From Allobosea sp. OK403 (GTDB lineage: Bacteria > Pseudomonadota > Alphaproteobacteria > Rhizobiales > Beijerinckiaceae): a DNA stretch of 64,000 nucleotides. Positions 23,027 through 32,040 of the stretch are shown one piece after another. Positions within the stretch are counted from its first letter, which is position 1; each line of letters starts with the position of its first letter. The stretch spans positions 226,782 to 290,781 of the forward strand of contig NZ_FOQV01000006.1 of NCBI RefSeq assembly GCF_900113835.1, written 5' to 3'. The position numbers and the translations under genes are program-made. Below the pieces are notes generated by a model. The model saw only the letters and a program-made list of their open reading frames with translations. It had not been told where the DNA came from and did no database searches.

Positions 23027-25508
23027 GCGGAGCGGCGGCGGGAGCCATCTCGCCGGCGGCGCGACTTGGAACCACCTTCTCTTCGAGCCAGCGCCGCACC
23101 TGCAGCAGCGCATCGCAATTGCGCCGGACATAGGTCTGCCGATCGAGATATTCCTGAACCGGCTTCGACAGCCACCAGCTCATCGAGACCTGCTTGAGTG
23201 CTGATGTGGCTCCGCTCACATCCTTGGTCGTGCGCTCGAAGCACTCATGCTTGAGCGAGCTCTGCGAGTTGGAGAGGAAGCCGCTCACGCCGTCTACCTT
23301 CGGCATCGCGTCCTTGGCGTCTTGCTTCGGTTCGCCATAGACGAGGAAATCGACGAAATTCTCGAGGCCGACCGAGGCGCGCAGCGTTGCAAGCGCATAG
23401 GCGCCTCTCGCCTCGCGGGTGGCGAGCACGGTGTCGAATGGTGTGGCGAGGAGCGCCAACCATGAATCCTTGCGCAGCAAGGGATGCTTGTCGCGTTCCG
23501 GATCGACGATCTGGTCGACCGGCTCGTTGGCGATGTGAAGTACGACAGGGGTGAGACCGGCATTGCGCAGCGCGATCGCGATTTCATTAGTGGTCGTCGC
23601 GCCGTCATTCTCGAAATAGCCGCCGTCGACGATGCGCAGGCCCGTCCGGCAATCCGGCGAGAGGTGCCCGGCGGGAGAGACGATCGGGAAGCGTGCGCTG
23701 AGCAGGGCCGCGCTCGCAACAGTCAGATCGCGCCCATCGAAACGTGCGACGGCGCAGGCCGCGGCTGGGTCGGCGGGCCGCAATCCGAGGAAGCGATCGG
23801 CCTCGAAAGCGTCGACGAAGAGGCGAGCGGTGCCGAAATCCCCGTTGAGCTGGCTGGCGAGAACACGCTTGCCGCTGTCCTGCGAGGTGGCGTTGAGCAG
23901 CAGGAGCGGCAGCCAGGACTTGCCGTTCCGTTTGGTTCGGCCGAGTTCGCTGAACGGGCCACCGAGCCCCGCTTTCGCTCCGGCGGTCCCCTGCGGATTG
24001 TTCAGGGCCGTCCGGTAGGCGTCGATCCAAGTTTGCTCGAGGATCGCGGCGCGGTCGAGAAAATAGCCGCGCGGCCACAGCCGACCGATCAGCGGTTCCA
24101 GCGCCAGGAAGGGCTCGCTCGTCACCAGCGCAAGGACGGTCTTGGACAGGAAGTCGCCGCTCGCCAGCGTCTGCAGGCAGTCGCGCCAGCTCTCGGGGTT
24201 GGGCGTCTTGAAATACTGGTCCGGCTCCTTGACGCGGCAGGGTGGGGCGGGGCGTTGCTGTGGGCCGGTGATCGCGTCGTTCATCGCTGCCAGCGTCTGC
24301 ACGGCGCCGAGCGAGCCGCCCGACACGCCCGAGATCGCGAAGACGCGCTGGCCGAGAAGCGGCGTGGGCGCGCCCGGCTGCTCGCAGTCGCGTCCGGGTT
24401 CGAGGCAAGGGTTGTCGAGGAGTTCGCCGAGCACGGTGGCGCCGAAGAATGCGGCGCGCGAGGCCCCGCCGGCGATCGTCACCAGGATCGGGCGCGGGCA
24501 GGCATCCGGGCCGCGGCAGTTGGCACCTTTCCAGGCCGCGATCGCGGTATCGAAGCCCATTCCGGCACGCGGCTCGTCTTCGGCGCGCATCACGCGGTTC
24601 GAATGGCCCCAGTGGCTTGCCGCGAAGAGCCACAGCCCGAGGATCAGCAGCGTGAAGGGGAAGCGCGTTCGCTGGCTGAGCGTACCGATCTTGGAGAACA
24701 GCGGAATCCAGGCGCCGAGCAGGATGGGGACGAGATAGACGCCGGAAAAGGCCTCCACGACACGGCCACCCCAGATCGCCGAGAGCATGAGGAGGAGGAG
24801 GCCCAATCCGAGCCAGGCATTGGCATGCAGACGGACTGCTCGCCGTTCCAAGGCGTCGCCGGGCGGGTGCCCGGCGACGCGGAAGCCCGGATGCATCTCG
24901 CCCTGCCGGATCTCGCTGAGATTGCGCAGCCACAGAAGGGCGTGCATGGCGATGCCGCAGGTCAGCGCCAGATAGAAACCGAGCGAGCCGCTGCGAATGA
25001 TCGCGGCCGATTTGGAGAGCGAGCCGCTCGTGGCGCTCGGCAGGTCGGCCAAGGCGAGGTGATAGCCCCAGGCGACGAGCCCGAAGGTGGACAGGGCGAG
25101 AAGATAGGGCAGGGCGATGACGATCCAGCGGAAGCGCCGCTCATAGATCTCCATGTCGAGTGCGGTGAGCTTGCGCGCCGGGCCGATCAACCAGGCGTCG
25201 CTGCCAAGCAGATCCTCGGCCGAGGCCTGCACCATCGCACTCCAGGCCAGGACATGGACGACGAAATAGACCAACCAGCGCAGGAACATCTCGAAGTTGC
25301 GGGAATAATCCGCGCCTTCGGCGATGGCCGAGCCGCTGAAGACGAGGAACAGATCCCGCGCTTGCGGCACCCGCGTCAGCAGCAGAAACCCGAGCACGAC
25401 GCCGATCACGGACACCCGGCAGGCATAGATGACACGCAGCAGATCGCCGACCCAGGTGAAGGGGAAGGGGCCGACATTGCGAAGGATCGGGGCTTGAGGC
25501 TCGGCCAT
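23007..25508 (-). CDS. large membrane-anchored patatin-like phospholipase
   Basis: An 833-residue fusion. Residues 1-300 contain about eight hydrophobic helices (for example VIGVVLGFLLL, WIVIALPYLLALSTFGLVAWG, AWLGLGLLLLMLSAIWGG, FTLLILGLWLFAASHWG). The patatin domain follows: ILVTIAGGASRAAFFGATVL (oxyanion loop), FAISGVSGGSLGAV (nucleophile S396 in GVSGG) and VDGGYFENDGATT (catalytic Asp in DGG). The ATG at 25508 is preferred over one four codons upstream. Fusion of a polytopic domain to a patatin is unusual and suggests lipid hydrolysis directly at the inner membrane. The 3' end overlaps yidD. Confidence 0.88.
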   Translation of the reverse strand: MAEPQAPILRNVGPFPFTWVGDLLRVIYACRVSVIGVVLGFLLLTRVPQARDLFLVFSGSAIAEGADYSRNFEMFLRWLVYFVVHVLAWSAMVQASAEDLLGSDAWLIGPARKLTALDMEIYERRFRWIVIALPYLLALSTFGLVAWGYHLALADLPSATSGSLSKSAAIIRSGSLGFYLALTCGIAMHALLWLRNLSEIRQGEMHPGFRVAGHPPGDALERRAVRLHANAWLGLGLLLLMLSAIWGGRVVEAFSGVYLVPILLGAWIPLFSKIGTLSQRTRFPFTLLILGLWLFAASHWGHSNRVMRAEDEPRAGMGFDTAIAAWKGANCRGPDACPRPILVTIAGGASRAAFFGATVLGELLDNPCLEPGRDCEQPGAPTPLLGQRVFAISGVSGGSLGAVQTLAAMNDAITGPQQRPAPPCRVKEPDQYFKTPNPESWRDCLQTLASGDFLSKTVLALVTSEPFLALEPLIGRLWPRGYFLDRAAILEQTWIDAYRTALNNPQGTAGAKAGLGGPFSELGRTKRNGKSWLPLLLLNATSQDSGKRVLASQLNGDFGTARLFVDAFEADRFLGLRPADPAAACAVARFDGRDLTVASAALLSARFPIVSPAGHLSPDCRTGLRIVDGGYFENDGATTTNEIAIALRNAGLTPVVLHIANEPVDQIVDPERDKHPLLRKDSWLALLATPFDTVLATREARGAYALATLRASVGLENFVDFLVYGEPKQDAKDAMPKVDGVSGFLSNSQSSLKHECFERTTKDVSGATSALKQVSMSWWLSKPVQEYLDRQTYVRRNCDALLQVRRWLEEKVVPSRAAGEMAPAAAPLKAPDR

Positions 25509-25750
25509 GATGAAGACCATGATCGCGGCAGGCGAATGACGCTAAGTTAACATCTGCAGGGTTGCAAGGGCGGTTGCAAGAGAGGCTAGCCAAGGGCGCG
25601 TCGCGTGCATTGCGGACGCCCAGCGCATTGTATAGGCAGGCGGCGCGATGGTCCGACATGGAACGGCGTCGCGCGGCCGCCCTTTCCGGCGGATCGCAGC
25701 CCATCTTCGCTTACGGGGTTCGTATCCCCGAGTGAGCAGGAGTCCGATCG

Positions 25751-27754
25751 ATGACGATTTCCCTGACATTTCCCGATGGCGCCAAGCGCGAATTCCCCTC
25801 CGGCATCACCGGAAAGGCGATCGCCGGCGGCATTTCCCCCTCCCTGCTGAAGCGCACCGTCGCGATGGCGCTCGATGGCGTGGTCGTCGATCTCGGCGAC
25901 CCGATCGAGAAGGACTCGAAGATCGAGTTCTTGACCCGCGAGGATCCGCGCGCGCTCGAGCTCATCCGCCATGACTGCGCCCACGTCCTGGCGGAGGCCG
26001 TGCAGGCGCTCTACCCCGGCACGCAGGTTACGATCGGCCCGGTGATCGAGGGTGGCTTCTTCTACGATTTCGCCCGCAACGAGCCCTTCACGCCGGAGGA
26101 TTTCGAGCCGATCGAGAAGAAGATGCGCGAGATCATCGCGCGCGACGCGCCCTTCACCAAGGACGAGTGGAGCCGCGACAAGGCCAAGGCCTTCTTCAAG
26201 GAGAAGGGCGAGGCCTACAAGGTCGAGCTGGTCGACGCGATTCCGGCCGACCAGACGCTGAAGATGTATGCGCAAGGCGACTGGATCGACCTCTGCCGCG
26301 GCCCGCACATGACCTCTGTCGGCAAGGTCGGCAATGCCTTCAAGCTGATGAAGGTGGCCGGCGCCTATTGGCGCGGCGACAGCAACAACGCCATGCTGAC
26401 GCGCATCTACGGCACCGCCTTCGCCAAGCAGGAGGAGCTCGACGCCCATCTCAAGCAGATCGAGGAGGCGGAGAAGCGCGACCACCGCAAGCTCGGCCGC
26501 GAGATGAACCTGTTCCACTTCCAGGAGGAGGGGCCGGGCGTCGTGTTCTGGCACTCCAAGGGCTGGCGGCTGTTCCAGGAAATCCTGACCTATATGCGCC
26601 GGCGGCTTGCTGCCGACTATGAAGAGGTCAACGCGCCGCAGATCCTCGACAAGTCGCTCTGGGAGACGTCTGGCCACTGGGGCTGGTACCAGGACAACAT
26701 GTTCGCGGTGAAATCGGCGAGCGCGTTCGAGAACCCCAACGACCCGACGCGCGACCAGAAGGTCTTCGCGCTGAAGCCGATGAACTGCCCTGGCCATGTC
26801 CAGATCTTCAAGCATGGGCTGAAGAGCTATCGCGACCTGCCGATCCGGCTTGCCGAATTCGGGGCGGTGCATCGCTATGAGCCGTCGGGCGCCTTGCATG
26901 GGCTGATGCGCGTGCGCGGCTTCACCCAGGACGACGCGCATATCTTCTGCGCGGAAGATCATCTCGCGGCGGAGTGCCTGAAGATCAACGAGCTGATCCT
27001 CTCGGTCTATGCCGATTTCGGTTTTACCGACGATCTCGTCATCAAGCTCTCGACACGGCCGGACAAGCGCGTCGGGACGGATGCGATGTGGGACCATGCC
27101 GAGGACGTGATGAACCGCGTCTTGGTGGAGATCGCGGCGCAGTCCGGTAACCGGATCAAGACCGAGATCAATCCGGGCGAGGGCGCCTTCTACGGGCCGA
27201 AATTCGAGTATGTCCTGCGTGACGCCATCGGCCGTGACTGGCAATGCGGCACCACGCAGGTCGACTTCAACCTGCCGGAGCGCTTCGGGGCCTTCTATAT
27301 CGGCTCGGATGGCGAGAAGAAGACGCCGAGCATGGTCCACCGCGCCATTTGCGGCTCGCTGGAGCGCTTCGCCGGTATCCTGATCGAGCATCATGCCGGG
27401 CATTTCCCGCTCTGGCTCGCGCCCGAGCAGATCCTGGTCTGCCCGATCACCTCGGAGGCCGACGCCTATGCCGAGCAGGTCACGATCGCCTGCATGAATG
27501 CGGGCCTCAGGGCGCGCGCTGATCTTCGCAACGAGAAGATCAGCTACAAGGTGCGCGAGCATTCGCTGGCCAAGGTCCCGGTGATCCTGGCCGTCGGCAA
27601 GCGCGAGGCGGAGGAGAGGACGGTGACGATCCGCCGACTCGGCAGCCAAGCGCAAAACGTGATGACGCTCGACGCGATGCTGGAGGCGCTGAGCGACGAG
27701 GCGATGCCGCCGGACCTGAAGCGGCTCAAGGCTCAGAGGGCGGCTATGGCCTGA
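25751..27754 (+). CDS. thrS: threonyl-tRNA synthetase
   Basis: Charges tRNA-Thr. At 667 residues it has the full domain set: TGS domain (1-60), editing domain with the HDCAHVLAEAV zinc/editing histidines (about 75-85), class II catalytic core with motif 2 around FGAVHRYEPSGALHGLMRVRGF and the zinc ligands MNCPGH (Cys), HRYE (His) and the late His in IEHHAGHFPLW, then the anticodon-binding domain. The ATG follows GAGTGAGCAGGAG. A large REP-type palindrome follows the stop. No T-box or leader peptide is seen. Confidence 0.97.
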   Translation: MTISLTFPDGAKREFPSGITGKAIAGGISPSLLKRTVAMALDGVVVDLGDPIEKDSKIEFLTREDPRALELIRHDCAHVLAEAVQALYPGTQVTIGPVIEGGFFYDFARNEPFTPEDFEPIEKKMREIIARDAPFTKDEWSRDKAKAFFKEKGEAYKVELVDAIPADQTLKMYAQGDWIDLCRGPHMTSVGKVGNAFKLMKVAGAYWRGDSNNAMLTRIYGTAFAKQEELDAHLKQIEEAEKRDHRKLGREMNLFHFQEEGPGVVFWHSKGWRLFQEILTYMRRRLAADYEEVNAPQILDKSLWETSGHWGWYQDNMFAVKSASAFENPNDPTRDQKVFALKPMNCPGHVQIFKHGLKSYRDLPIRLAEFGAVHRYEPSGALHGLMRVRGFTQDDAHIFCAEDHLAAECLKINELILSVYADFGFTDDLVIKLSTRPDKRVGTDAMWDHAEDVMNRVLVEIAAQSGNRIKTEINPGEGAFYGPKFEYVLRDAIGRDWQCGTTQVDFNLPERFGAFYIGSDGEKKTPSMVHRAICGSLERFAGILIEHHAGHFPLWLAPEQILVCPITSEADAYAEQVTIACMNAGLRARADLRNEKISYKVREHSLAKVPVILAVGKREAEERTVTIRRLGSQAQNVMTLDAMLEALSDEAMPPDLKRLKAQRAAMA

Positions 27755-27765
27755 GTGGCCTCCTT

Positions 27766-27853
27766 CGTCATTGCGAGGAGCGTAGCGAAGAAGCAATCCA
27801 GAGGAACGTAGAGTTCGCCGCTTCTGGATTGCTTCGTTTCGCTCGCAATGACG
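27766..27853. repeat. REP-like palindrome (CATTGCGAGCGAAGCGAAGCAAT family)
   Basis: CGTCATTGCGAG (27766-27777) and CTCGCAATGACG (27842-27853) are perfect outer arms; AAGCAATCCAGA (27791-27802) and TCTGGATTGCTT (27823-27834) are inner arms. This long near-palindrome between thrS and the DUF2157 gene belongs to a repeat type common in Hyphomicrobiales intergenic DNA. A half-copy lies at 59495-59525. It may also act as a transcript-end structure for thrS. Confidence 0.88.
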
Positions 27854-27909
27854 GGATGAAACGACAGCCCCTCTCGCCAAAAGCCTCCCCCACATGCCAG
27901 ATTGCCGGC

Positions 27910-29193
27910 ATGTTGACTGGCTCCTACCGTAAGCGACTCGATGCCGACCTGATCCGCTGGGTCGGGGAGGGACTTCTCCCCGCCGAGAGCGCGGCCTCCA
28001 TCCGCCAATCGCTCGCCCGCGAGGGCGGCTTCAAGCTGCCGGCCTTGCTTGGCATGTTCGGCGGCCTCCTGATCGCTTCCAGCGTCGTGGCTTTTGTGGC
28101 GGCGAACTGGGAGGAGATGCCCCGGCTGGTGAAGCTCGGCATGATCCTGGTTGGTCTTGCGGCTGCGCTCGGCATCGGGGCAAGGCTGCAGGCTCGCGGC
28201 TCGGCGCTGGGCGCCGATGCGGCCTCGACCTGCGGCACGCTGATCTTCGGCGCCGGCATCGCGCTCATCGGCCAGATGTACCATCTCCCGGCCGATTGGC
28301 CCGCCGGTGCGTCCCTGGTCGCGATCGGAGCGCTGCTCGTCGCGCTGCTGCTGCGCTCCAACGGCGCGCTCATCATCGCCTTCGTCGCGATGGCGGCGTG
28401 GAGCACGGGACGTTGGGAGGAGAGCCGCGGGGCGCTGCATCTGCCCTTCTTCGTGCTTTATCTGCCGGCGCTCTGGCTTGCGCATGGCCGCACGAACCGC
28501 TTGGTCCACCATGCCGCCGTGCTGGCGCTGGCGCTGTGGCTCGCGCTGCTGCCGGGCGACTGGCTCTATGGCCGCTTCGACTATGGCCTGCTCGCCTACG
28601 CGCTTGGCTTCGCGGCCGTCTATGTCGTGCTCGGCGCAGTCGCGCTCGATCGCGGCGGGCCGGCGCTGCTGACCTGCTGCCTGCCCTGGGGGCTGCTTGC
28701 CTTGATGGCCGTGCTCAGCGTCGAGCTGATCCGCATTCTCGACGCCTCGGAATCGCGCGCCGGCAGCGCAGTTTGGTTGAACTATCTCGCCTATGGCCTT
28801 GCCGTTCCGGCGATCGCGGCGCTTCTGGCGCTGGCGCGCGAAAGGCGCTTTGCCCTGCCGCTGGCAATCGCGCTGCTGACCGCGCTGATCGTGCCGCTGG
28901 TGTTCTGGAGCGGGCATGTCGTCGGGCTGCCGGGCAAGGCCGTCGTCGCCGGCCTGATCCTCATCGCCGCGATCGGCTTCGTGGTCGCCGGCGTCTCGGG
29001 CGGGGTCCGACGGATCATGCTGGCAGGCTCGGCCCTGTTTGGCCTCGCCATCCTGATCCTGCTTGGCCAGACCATCGGCACGCTGCTCGACCAGTCCGTG
29101 TTCTTCCTGGTGGCGGGCGCCCTGCTGCTCGCCCTGGCGGGCGGTGCGCGCAAGCTGTTTGCGCGGCTGAGCCCCCCGGCGGAGGCGCGCTGA
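27910..29193 (+). CDS. DUF2157 domain-containing membrane protein
   Basis: A 427-residue protein with a soluble DUF2157 region at the N-terminus (residues 1-50, LIRWVGEGLLPAESAASIRQ) followed by about 12 hydrophobic helices. It starts at ATG 27910; in-frame ATG 27856 and the frame from 27829 run into the REP palindrome and are less likely. The stop overlaps the start of the GDYXXLXY gene (TGATG), so the two are cotranscribed and probably act together in the membrane. Function is unknown for the family. Confidence 0.85.
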   Translation: MLTGSYRKRLDADLIRWVGEGLLPAESAASIRQSLAREGGFKLPALLGMFGGLLIASSVVAFVAANWEEMPRLVKLGMILVGLAAALGIGARLQARGSALGADAASTCGTLIFGAGIALIGQMYHLPADWPAGASLVAIGALLVALLLRSNGALIIAFVAMAAWSTGRWEESRGALHLPFFVLYLPALWLAHGRTNRLVHHAAVLALALWLALLPGDWLYGRFDYGLLAYALGFAAVYVVLGAVALDRGGPALLTCCLPWGLLALMAVLSVELIRILDASESRAGSAVWLNYLAYGLAVPAIAALLALARERRFALPLAIALLTALIVPLVFWSGHVVGLPGKAVVAGLILIAAIGFVVAGVSGGVRRIMLAGSALFGLAILILLGQTIGTLLDQSVFFLVAGALLLALAGGARKLFARLSPPAEAR

Positions 29194-29813
29194 TGCGTAT
29201 CGCAAGCGCCGACCGCCTCGTCGACCGCGTGCCGCTGCTCTGGCGCGCGCTTCTGGCCATTCTCGCCTTGTGCGGCGTGCTGCTCGCGCTCGTCGAGAGC
29301 AGGGCCGGCATCTTGCGCTCGGGAACCGAGGTTAGGCTGCGGACGGTGCCGGTCGATCCGCGCGACCTGTTCCGGGGCGACTATGTCGTGCTCGGCTATG
29401 AGATCAGCACGCTCGACCCGGCAAAACTTGGCGGCGAGAGCGACTTCCAGCGCGGCGAGACCGTCCATGTCCGGCTCGCGCCGGGGCCGGATGGTTTTGC
29501 GCGCGCCGTCGCCCTCTCCAGGAGCCGGCCGGCGGGCACGGCAACGGAGCCGGTGATCACGGGGCACGTCGTCGGCATCAACGCCTGCGGCACCAATGAG
29601 AGTGGCGCCATGGACTGCTCGCAGGAGCGGCGCAGTTTGCGTGTGGCCTATGGGCTCGAAAGCTATTTCGTGCCGCAAGGCGCTGGCCGCGCGATCGAGC
29701 TCACAGAGCGCCGGCGCATCGAGGTCGTGGCAGCGGTGTCGCCCTCCGGCGAAGCCGCGATCAAGCGCCTGCTGATCGACGGCAAGCTCGTTCACGCCGA
29801 ACCGCCCTACTGA
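29193..29813 (+). CDS. GDYXXLXY domain-containing protein
   Basis: A 206-residue protein with one N-terminal membrane helix (ALLAILALCGVLLALV) and an extracytoplasmic domain. The name-giving motif is present as FRGDYVVLGYE; a second conserved part, LESYFVPQGAGRAIE, follows. Proteins of this family are almost always encoded with a DUF2157/DUF4401 membrane protein, as here, with start and stop overlapping by one base. Two Cys (INACGT, MDCSQE) may be disulfide bonded. Function is unknown. Confidence 0.88.
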   Translation: MRIASADRLVDRVPLLWRALLAILALCGVLLALVESRAGILRSGTEVRLRTVPVDPRDLFRGDYVVLGYEISTLDPAKLGGESDFQRGETVHVRLAPGPDGFARAVALSRSRPAGTATEPVITGHVVGINACGTNESGAMDCSQERRSLRVAYGLESYFVPQGAGRAIELTERRRIEVVAAVSPSGEAAIKRLLIDGKLVHAEPPY

Positions 29814-30023
29814 GCCAGCCGCCGCGCCCGGCCCCGCGGCGAGCCTCGTATATCCCCAATTCGAAATCGGCCACACCGCTGACACGCGGATGTGATCGCA
29901 TATCTGCTGACTGGGTGATGGCTTCGCCTTAATATGAACACCAGATGAACGGCATGAGCAAGGAACGTTCATGTTGCGGTGGGGGAGCCAACCCCCGCCG
30001 TGGATTGCTTGGAGGAGCATCCC

Positions 30024-31232
30024 GTGTCGCAAGCGTTGGCTTTCGGGCGCTTTCTGGCTTTTGGGCGGCACGCTGCGGCGGCGCGTCCCCAGCCCGGCCG
30101 TGATGCGCGCATCGACATCATCCGCGGCCTGGCGCTGCTGGTCATCTTCATCAACCACATGCCCGGCAATGTTCTCGCGGGCTACACGCCGCATAATTTC
30201 GGCTTCTCGGACGCAGCCGACGCCTTCGTGCTGCTGGCAGGCGTCTCGGCGGCCCTGGCCTATGGCTCATTGATCGACCGGCATGGGCTGGCATTCGGCA
30301 TCCGCAGGATCGCCTTGCGGCTGCGGACGCTCTACATCGCCCATATCGCGGTTTTCCTGATCGTCTGCGGCGTCGTCGCTGCGGCAGTCACGCGCACGCA
30401 AAACCCGCTCTATATCGAGACGATCAACATTCAGCCCTTCTTCAGCGACACGCCGACAGCCTTGCTCCACGCGCTGACGCTGCAATACCAGCCGAACTAT
30501 CTCGATATCCTGCCGCTCTACGTCGCGCTGCTGGCATTGTTCCCGCTGATCCATCTTGGCGTCCGCCTCAGCCCGGCCCTGACGCTCATCCTCTCGGCGG
30601 CGCTCTGGCAGGGCGCGGTTTTCCTCGAGCTGAACCTGCCCAATACGGGCTCGGCCGGCTGGTTCTTCAATCCCTTCGCCTGGCAGTTCCTCTTCACCAT
30701 GGGCGTGGTGATCGGCCGGAGCCGGCAGCTCGGCGTTGTCGCTCCACGTCTGAGGCCGCTCGATATCGCGGCGGCGGGCTATCTCGCCTTTGCCGTGATC
30801 GTCAAAACCGCTTCGGGCAACCCATTCGGCATCGCCGCGATGAATGACTGGATCGACACCGTGCAGCTGGGGATGGACAAGACCAATCTCGGCTGGGAGC
30901 GGGTGCTCCATGTCGCGGCGCTGGCCTGGCTGGTGGTCCGCTTCGTGCCGGCTGGCTCGGCTGTACTGAAGTCATCCGGCGCGCGCCTTCTTGCAGGGAT
31001 CGGCCGGCATTCGCTCGAGGTTTTCTGCGCCGGCATCGTGCTCGCGATCATCGGCCAGGTCATCCTGGCGGAAACCGCCTTCGCTTTGGGCGTTCAGTTG
31101 CTCGTTTGCGCCATCGGCGTTACGATATTGATCGGGTTAGGGGTTTTCCTCTCTTGGCATCATTCGGCATCGTCTCGCAATGCGCCCGCGAAACCGGCCC
31201 TCACGCTCGGCGCGTCGGGGCCGCAACGCTGA
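30024..31232 (+). CDS. opgC: OpgC domain-containing membrane acyltransferase
   Basis: OpgC proteins add succinyl groups to osmoregulated periplasmic glucans. The 402-residue protein starts with a cytoplasmic leader, then RDARIDIIRGLALLVIFINHMPG, the conserved first helix with the catalytic-type His, and continues with about ten helices (for example YLDILPLYVALLALFPLIH, FNPFAWQFLFTMGVVIGR). GTG 30024 is chosen because GGAGGAGC lies about seven bases upstream; an earlier GTG at 29979 lacks this. The downstream SGNH hydrolase overlaps its 3' end and may act on the same glucan. Confidence 0.85.
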   Translation: MSQALAFGRFLAFGRHAAAARPQPGRDARIDIIRGLALLVIFINHMPGNVLAGYTPHNFGFSDAADAFVLLAGVSAALAYGSLIDRHGLAFGIRRIALRLRTLYIAHIAVFLIVCGVVAAAVTRTQNPLYIETINIQPFFSDTPTALLHALTLQYQPNYLDILPLYVALLALFPLIHLGVRLSPALTLILSAALWQGAVFLELNLPNTGSAGWFFNPFAWQFLFTMGVVIGRSRQLGVVAPRLRPLDIAAAGYLAFAVIVKTASGNPFGIAAMNDWIDTVQLGMDKTNLGWERVLHVAALAWLVVRFVPAGSAVLKSSGARLLAGIGRHSLEVFCAGIVLAIIGQVILAETAFALGVQLLVCAIGVTILIGLGVFLSWHHSASSRNAPAKPALTLGASGPQR

Positions 31233-31999
31233 TATCGTTGCTGTTTGCCGGTCCAGTCCTTGCCGGGCCGATGCCGGCAGGTACGATCACCGATTTACGC
31301 TGTCGCCACGGCGCGGCGCAGCAGTCTTTCCTGCCGGAGCTGCCGGCGGCCAGGAAGGTGCTGCAGGAGACCGGCTCGGTGACGGTCGTCGCACTCGGCT
31401 CGTCGGCGACGGCGGGTTCCGGCGCCAGTGCCACCGACAAGAGCTATCCCGCGGTGCTGGAAGCGGAGCTGAAGCGGCGCCTTCCCAATGCCGAGGTCAA
31501 GGTCATCAACAAGGGTGTCGGCGGCCAGTCGGCCTACGACATGCTGTTGCGCATGGATGCCGACGTGATCGAGGAGAAACCCTCGATCGTCATCTGGCAG
31601 ACGGTGGTCAACGACGTGGTCCGCGATGTCGGCGAGGAGAAGCTCGCCAAGATCCTGCGCAAGGGCATCAGGAAGGTCCACGAGGCCGGCATCGACATGG
31701 TCGTGATGGACCTGCAATGGCTACCGCGCGAGGATCGCTATCCGAAATATGAGGACTACCGCGCCGTCCTGGCCAAGACCGCGCAGGAGCACGCGGTCTC
31801 GATCTTCCCGCGCTATGCAATGATGCGGAATTGGGCGAGGTCGAAGCAGTTCTCCGCGGAGGAGCTGGTCGGCATGGATGGCCTGCACATGGTCGATTCC
31901 AGCTATCGTTGCCTGGCGATCCGCATGGCCGACGGCCTTGTCAGCGGATTGACCGGGGAGAAGTCGGACTTTCCAGACAAGTCCCGCCCGACCAATTGA
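31154..31999 (+). CDS. exported SGNH/GDSL-type hydrolase
   Basis: A secreted esterase-like protein. The SGNH blocks are visible: VVALGSSATAGSGAS (nucleophile Ser), KGVGGQSAYDML (Gly), VIWQTVVNDVV (Asn) and GMDGLHMVD (Asp and His). A signal peptide (ATLISLLFAGPVLAG) precedes the mature region. All possible starts (TTG 31106, 31154, 31238) are non-ATG; 31154 gives a plausible signal sequence and overlaps opgC by 79 bases. Cotranscription with opgC suggests it removes or transfers acyl groups on a periplasmic glycan, which is inference. Confidence 0.78.
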   Translation: MASFGIVSQCARETGPHARRVGAATLISLLFAGPVLAGPMPAGTITDLRCRHGAAQQSFLPELPAARKVLQETGSVTVVALGSSATAGSGASATDKSYPAVLEAELKRRLPNAEVKVINKGVGGQSAYDMLLRMDADVIEEKPSIVIWQTVVNDVVRDVGEEKLAKILRKGIRKVHEAGIDMVVMDLQWLPREDRYPKYEDYRAVLAKTAQEHAVSIFPRYAMMRNWARSKQFSAEELVGMDGLHMVDSSYRCLAIRMADGLVSGLTGEKSDFPDKSRPTN

Positions 32000-32040
32000 G
32001 ATTGGCTCGACCTCAGAGCATTGCGCGGAAAAACGTGATC

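Noticed and set aside
23007..25508. Patatin of a CBASS or other anti-phage system
   Set aside because: No nucleotidyltransferase, NLR-like or ubiquitin-like partner genes flank it; yidD and thrS are the neighbours.
23484..25550. Very long plus-strand frame of 688 codons antisense to the large patatin
   Set aside because: Highly charged, Gly/Arg/Glu-rich composition without domains; a normal antisense shadow of a GC-rich gene. The minus-strand frame has clear catalytic motifs.
25586..27895. 769-codon minus-strand frame opposite thrS
   Set aside because: thrS is unmistakable on the plus strand; the opposite frame has no recognisable protein features.
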